This document shows, piece after piece, positions 7,345-9,539 of a DNA stretch of 9,539 bases. The notes under the pieces were generated by a model. It saw only the letters and a list, made by a program, of their open reading frames with translations, was not told the origin of the DNA and ran no database searches. This DNA comes from a gamma proteobacterium symbiont of Lucinoma myriamae (GTDB taxonomy: Bacteria > Pseudomonadota > Gammaproteobacteria > GRL18). The DNA lies in assembly GCA_025655635.1 (NCBI GenBank), contig JAHXIM010000295.1:1-9539 (forward strand). Reading direction: 5' to 3'. Made by a program: the position numbers and the translations under genes. Numbering within the stretch: the stretch's first letter is position 1; each line of letters opens with the position of its first letter.

Positions 7345-7382
7345 ATGCTGCTATTGGTACATAACGCACCAAATAGTGGCAT
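7345..7382. repeat. Intergenic hairpin downstream of ccmI
   Basis: The arms ATGCTGCTATTGGT (7345-7358) and ACCAAATAGTGGCAT (7368-7382) pair with one bulge and about two mismatches around the 9-base loop ACATAACGC. No T-run follows on the plus strand; an A-run precedes (7337-7343), so it looks more like a minus-strand terminator. It could instead protect the 3' end of the ccm mRNA or be a regulator site. Confidence 0.45.
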
Positions 7383-7527
7383 ATTCGTTACTTTCTAAAA
7401 TTACCTCATCCTATTTTTCTGTTTTTATCAACTGTAATAAACTATTGAATTAACAAAGAATATTTTATTTTATCCTATAGCTTAGTAATTTACTAAATTA
7501 TTAACCACTTATAAAGTCAGGTTATTC

Positions 7528-7541
7528 TTGATTTAGGTCAA
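7528..7541. promoter_or_regulatory. Putative FNR-family binding site upstream of napF
   Basis: TTGATTTAGGTCAA matches the FNR consensus TTGAT-N4-ATCAA at nine of ten defined bases. nap operons are commonly activated by FNR under low oxygen (family knowledge). The centre (7534.5) is 76 bp before the napF start. For class II activation at -41.5, transcription would begin near 7576, with a poor -10 near 7563-7568. The better-looking -10 (7550-7555) would put the site at about -28, which suggests repression instead. The site is convincing; the mode is not. Confidence 0.62.
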
Positions 7542-7549
7542 GGCTGTAT

Positions 7550-7555
7550 TATACT
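7550..7555 (+). promoter_or_regulatory. Possible -10 element TATACT
   Basis: TATACT differs from TATAAT by one base and lies 61 bp before the napF start. No good -35 is visible 17 bp upstream, where the FNR-type box sits. It could be an activator-dependent or FNR-occluded promoter. Confidence 0.35.
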
Positions 7556-7610
7556 GATAGCGTTAACTTGAAGCCTGTGTTTTTTAAGTAGAGAATATAC
7601 CGTATAGTAG

Positions 7611-8252
7611 ATGACTAATATTACTCGCATGCAGCTATTAAGGGGTGATAAAAAACCTTTTCGTCCGCCCTGGTCTATTCCCGAAAAATATTTTGTAGAT
7701 TATTGCACGCGTTGTGATAAATGCATTGAAGCTTGCTTTGATGAGCTGATCGTCAAAGGGCGGGGGGGATTCCCGCAAATGAACTTCGAAAAGGGTGGCT
7801 GTGATTTCTGTGAAGACTGTTTAAATGTCTGTGAAACAAATGCCCTCAAAAAAATATCTGTAAATAGTACAACGAATACGAACCAAACTAATTCTAAAAC
7901 CAATGACAGAGAGGAATCTTCTAAATCGGCTGAAACAAGTTTGCACTCTAGTAATTTAGATAATAATTCAGAACCTGATTTAGATTCTTACCTTCCTCCC
8001 TGGCATATAAAAGCGACTATCGACCTGACAGCCTGCCTGTCAATGAATGCAACAGTTTGCCGCTCTTGTGGTGAATCTTGTGAAGACGAGGCGATCAAAT
8101 TTAATTTAAAACTCGGCGGTATTGCCGAACCTGTACTAAATGTGGAACAATGTACGGGGTGCGGGGCCTGTTTTTCCGTCTGCCCTGTAAAAGTGATTCA
8201 ATTAAAATCTATTATTGGATCACTATTGTTTTATAACAATGGTGATAGATAA
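7611..8252 (+). CDS. napF: NapF-type four-cluster ferredoxin with an extended linker
   Basis: NapF is a cytoplasmic iron-sulfur protein that interacts with NapA during its maturation, possibly in cofactor loading (family knowledge). The 213-residue product shows four cysteine sets: Cys32/35/38/42, Cys64/67/70/74, Cys142/150/153/157 and Cys181/184/187/191. The third is spaced unusually, as is normal for NapF. IRPPW-like FRPPW at 17-21 and PPWHIKATID at 129-138 also fit. Most NapF proteins are about 160-165 residues. The excess is a Ser/Thr/Asn/Asp/Glu-rich linker at about 84-126 between the second and third clusters. The start is uncertain: no strong ribosome binding site precedes ATG 7611, and ATG 7629 (residue 7) is possible. 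A 12 bp hairpin spans the last codons. Confidence 0.92.
   Translation: MTNITRMQLLRGDKKPFRPPWSIPEKYFVDYCTRCDKCIEACFDELIVKGRGGFPQMNFEKGGCDFCEDCLNVCETNALKKISVNSTTNTNQTNSKTNDREESSKSAETSLHSSNLDNNSEPDLDSYLPPWHIKATIDLTACLSMNATVCRSCGESCEDEAIKFNLKLGGIAEPVLNVEQCTGCGACFSVCPVKVIQLKSIIGSLLFYNNGDR
8219..8246. repeat. Hairpin over the 3' end of napF
   Basis: ATCACTATTGTT (8219-8230) pairs with AACAATGGTGAT (8235-8246) over 12 positions, with one G-U pair and a 4-base loop, TTAT. It lies just inside the napF stop, with no T-run after it, so it is more likely an mRNA processing or stability element than a terminator. It would separate napF from napDA in the message. Confidence 0.5.
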
Positions 8253-8287
8253 ACTCTGGTATAAAAAAATAGATAAAAGAGAACTGT

Positions 8288-8545
8288 ATGAATATTTGTA
8301 GTGTAATTGTTAATGCAAAACCTGATAACGCACCTAAAATTAGTGCTTTACTAGCAGAAATGGATGGTATTGACGTTTTTGGCGGAGTAGAAGAAGGAAA
8401 GATTATCGCCACTTTGGAAGACGGTGGTGAGAAAGCTTTAGCTGACAAGATGGCAGCTTTAAATAACATCAAGGGCGTTATTGATGTCGCAATGATTTAT
8501 CATCAAGAAGCAAATGACACAGCGATGGAAGAGGAGATCGTATAG
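8288..8545 (+). CDS. napD: NapA signal-peptide chaperone NapD
   Basis: NapD is a small cytoplasmic chaperone that binds the twin-arginine signal peptide of NapA and holds back export until the molybdenum cofactor is in place. The 85-residue product has the family's beta-alpha-beta ferredoxin-like pattern: NICSVIVNA (2-10), the helix AKPDNAPKISALLAEM, GIDVFGGVEEGKIIATLE (27-44), and a final strand at IKGVIDVAMIYHQ (61-73). Length matches the family. AAAAGAGAA (8275-8283) precedes the ATG. The stop TAG overlaps the napA GTG by one base, which fits co-translation of the chaperone with its client. Confidence 0.95.
   Translation: MNICSVIVNAKPDNAPKISALLAEMDGIDVFGGVEEGKIIATLEDGGEKALADKMAALNNIKGVIDVAMIYHQEANDTAMEEEIV
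8531..8536 (+). promoter_or_regulatory. Ribosome binding site for the GTG start of napA
   Basis: GAGGAG lies eight bases before the GTG at 8545, inside the end of napD. It fixes the napA start, which places the twin-arginine motif at residues 4-10 as expected for NapA. Confidence 0.7.
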
Positions 8546-9369
8546 TGAGTATAACAAGGCGTGATTTTATAAAAAACAACGCAGCCGTTGCAGTCGCATC
8601 TGTAGCAAGTGTAACCTTACCCGTTAGCGTAACCAAAGCAGCAGATTCTGCTGACGATGGTATCCGCTGGGATAAGGCCGCCTGCCGTTTTTGTGGAACG
8701 GGTTGTAGTGTTCTGATCGGTACCAAGGGTGGCAAAATGGTTGCCAACCAGGGCGATCCGGATGCACCTGTAAACAAAGGACTTAACTGTATTAAAGGTT
8801 ATTTCCTGACCAAGATTATGTACGGTAAAGATCGTTTAACCAAGCCATTACTTCGTAAGAAGGGTGGTAAGTATGATAAAAACGGTGATTTTACTGAAGT
8901 ATCATGGGATGAAGCGTTTGATACCATGGCAGGCAAATGGAAGGCAGCTCTTAAAGATAAGGGGCCTACTTCTGTTGGTATGTTTGGTTCAGGCCAGTGG
9001 ACTGTCTGGGAAGGCTATGCCGCTTCTAAAATGATTAAAGCGGGTTTCCGTTCTAATAACCTTGATCCTAATGCGCGTCACTGTATGGCTTCTGCCGTAG
9101 GTGCCTTCATGCGTGGTTTTGGTATTGATGAACCAATGGGTTGTTATGATGACCTGGAACATGCTGATGCATTTGTTCTATGGGGTTCTAACATGGCAGA
9201 AATGCACCCTATCTTATGGTCACGTATCACTGATACCCGTCTGACCAAAAAAGACAGTGAAGTACACGTACTATCAACTTTTACACATCGTTCGTTTGAA
9301 CTTGCTGATAATGGTATGATTTTCAAACCACAAACTGACTTAGCGATTCTTAACTATATAGCTAACTAG
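8545..9369 (+). pseudogene. napA: napA, periplasmic nitrate reductase catalytic subunit, cut after 274 codons
   Basis: Full NapA (about 830 residues) binds a [4Fe-4S] cluster and bis-MGD molybdenum and reduces nitrate to nitrite in the periplasm. This piece starts at a GTG overlapping napD. It has a Tat signal (TRRDFIK at 4-10, hydrophobic stretch about 13-32, likely cleavage after AxA-type residues near 32-33). The iron-sulfur ligands are Cys47, Cys50, Cys54 and Cys82, and the molybdenum ligand is Cys180 in NARHCMASAV. Homology runs without frameshift to LAILNYIAN. A TAG (9367-9369) then follows, and no frame after it resembles the rest of NapA. About two-thirds, including most of the cofactor-binding domains, is missing, so the product should be inactive. 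Insertion of a mobile element or a rearrangement near 9367 is the simplest cause. Confidence 0.9.
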
Positions 9370-9539
9370 TCGATCCTGAAAAAAGATAATCATCATGAAT
9401 CGATAGATTATCGTACAACATTAATTGTAATTTTATTGTTCCTGATCAAATTGTTCCTGATCAAATTGTTATCTGTCATTACAATAATATGATATCAGTT
9501 TGAATCAAAAACAAGCGATAATACAGCACAAATAACAGG
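9370..9539. other. Foreign-looking non-coding tail after the napA break
   Basis: This 170 bp is strongly AT-rich, has stops in all plus-strand frames, and shows no relation to napA. It contains the inverted pair GATAATC (9385-9391) and GATTATC (9406-9412) and the 15 bp tandem repeat at 9435-9470. It could be the end of an insertion sequence or the upstream region of a gene starting beyond the window; the last bases, AACAGG, would suit a ribosome binding site. No terminal inverted repeat of a named element is recognised. Confidence 0.55.
9435..9470. repeat. 15 bp tandem repeat resembling two FNR/CRP-family boxes
   Basis: The unit ATTGTTCCTGATCAA occurs twice exactly (9435-9449, 9450-9464), then ATTGTT starts a third copy (9465-9470). 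Each unit contains TTGTT-CCTG-ATCAA, which matches TTGAT-N4-ATCAA at nine of ten defined positions. It may be a pair of regulator sites 15 bp apart or simple repeat slippage. Confidence 0.6.

Larger units (their letters stand above)
7272..7610. other. Intergenic region between ccmI and napF
   Basis: This 339 bp AT-rich gap holds no gene I can support. It contains a hairpin (7345-7382), an FNR-type operator (7528-7541), and a possible -10 element (7550-7555). I see no GC-rich stem followed by a T-run that would be a clear plus-strand terminator for the ccm operon. The layout fits a separate nap promoter in the last 90 bases. Confidence 0.7.

Noticed and set aside
9423..9490. Short minus-strand frame with repeated Asn-Asn-Leu-Ile-Arg
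   Set aside because: Only 23 codons, created by the 15 bp tandem repeat being a multiple of three, with no start signal or family. Better explained as a DNA repeat.
9366..9539. Group II intron or named insertion sequence end at the napA junction
   Set aside because: The junction lacks the GTGYG start of a group II intron, and I cannot match the visible end to a specific insertion sequence family from one side alone.

Overview
The window is a stretch of AT-rich chromosome, probably from a marine-type gammaproteobacterium. That guess rests on gene content, the System I (Ccm) cytochrome c maturation set, napFDA order and an FNR-type operator; it is inference, not a database match. All convincing genes lie on the plus strand.

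Positions 1-404 hold no gene I can support. This is where ccmA, the ATPase gene normally directly upstream of ccmB, would be expected. Instead there are short palindromes and two pairs of direct repeats. From 405 to 7271 runs a tightly packed ccm operon: ccmB, ccmC, ccmD, ccmE, ccmF, ccmG, ccmH, ccmI. Most junctions overlap (TAATG or ATGA), which suggests translational coupling. ccmD (57 aa, 1877-2050) is a small gene that is easily missed. The one break is between ccmF and ccmG, where a roughly 186 bp, nearly full-length imperfect palindrome (4541-4726) resembling a MITE or large hairpin repeat separates the genes. CcmI carries a clear internal duplication of its TPR region.

A 339 bp gap (7272-7610) contains a strong hairpin and, closer to the next gene, a near-consensus FNR box (7528-7541) with a possible -10 element. 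It leads into the periplasmic nitrate reductase genes napF (four-cluster ferredoxin, with an unusual hydrophilic linker), napD (Tat signal chaperone) and napA. napA begins normally at a GTG with a Tat signal, a [4Fe-4S] motif and the molybdenum-ligand Cys, but stops after 274 codons of about 830. The remaining 170 bp (9370-9539) is non-coding, unrelated to napA, and carries a perfect 15 bp tandem repeat that resembles two FNR/CRP-family boxes. An insertion or rearrangement has cut napA.

Functionally the two blocks fit together: Nap electron transfer uses c-type cytochromes (NapB, NapC, not in this window) that need Ccm for haem attachment. I see no wholly new system. The points most worth following up are the napA break and the sequence beyond it, the large palindrome inside the ccm operon, and the missing ccmA.
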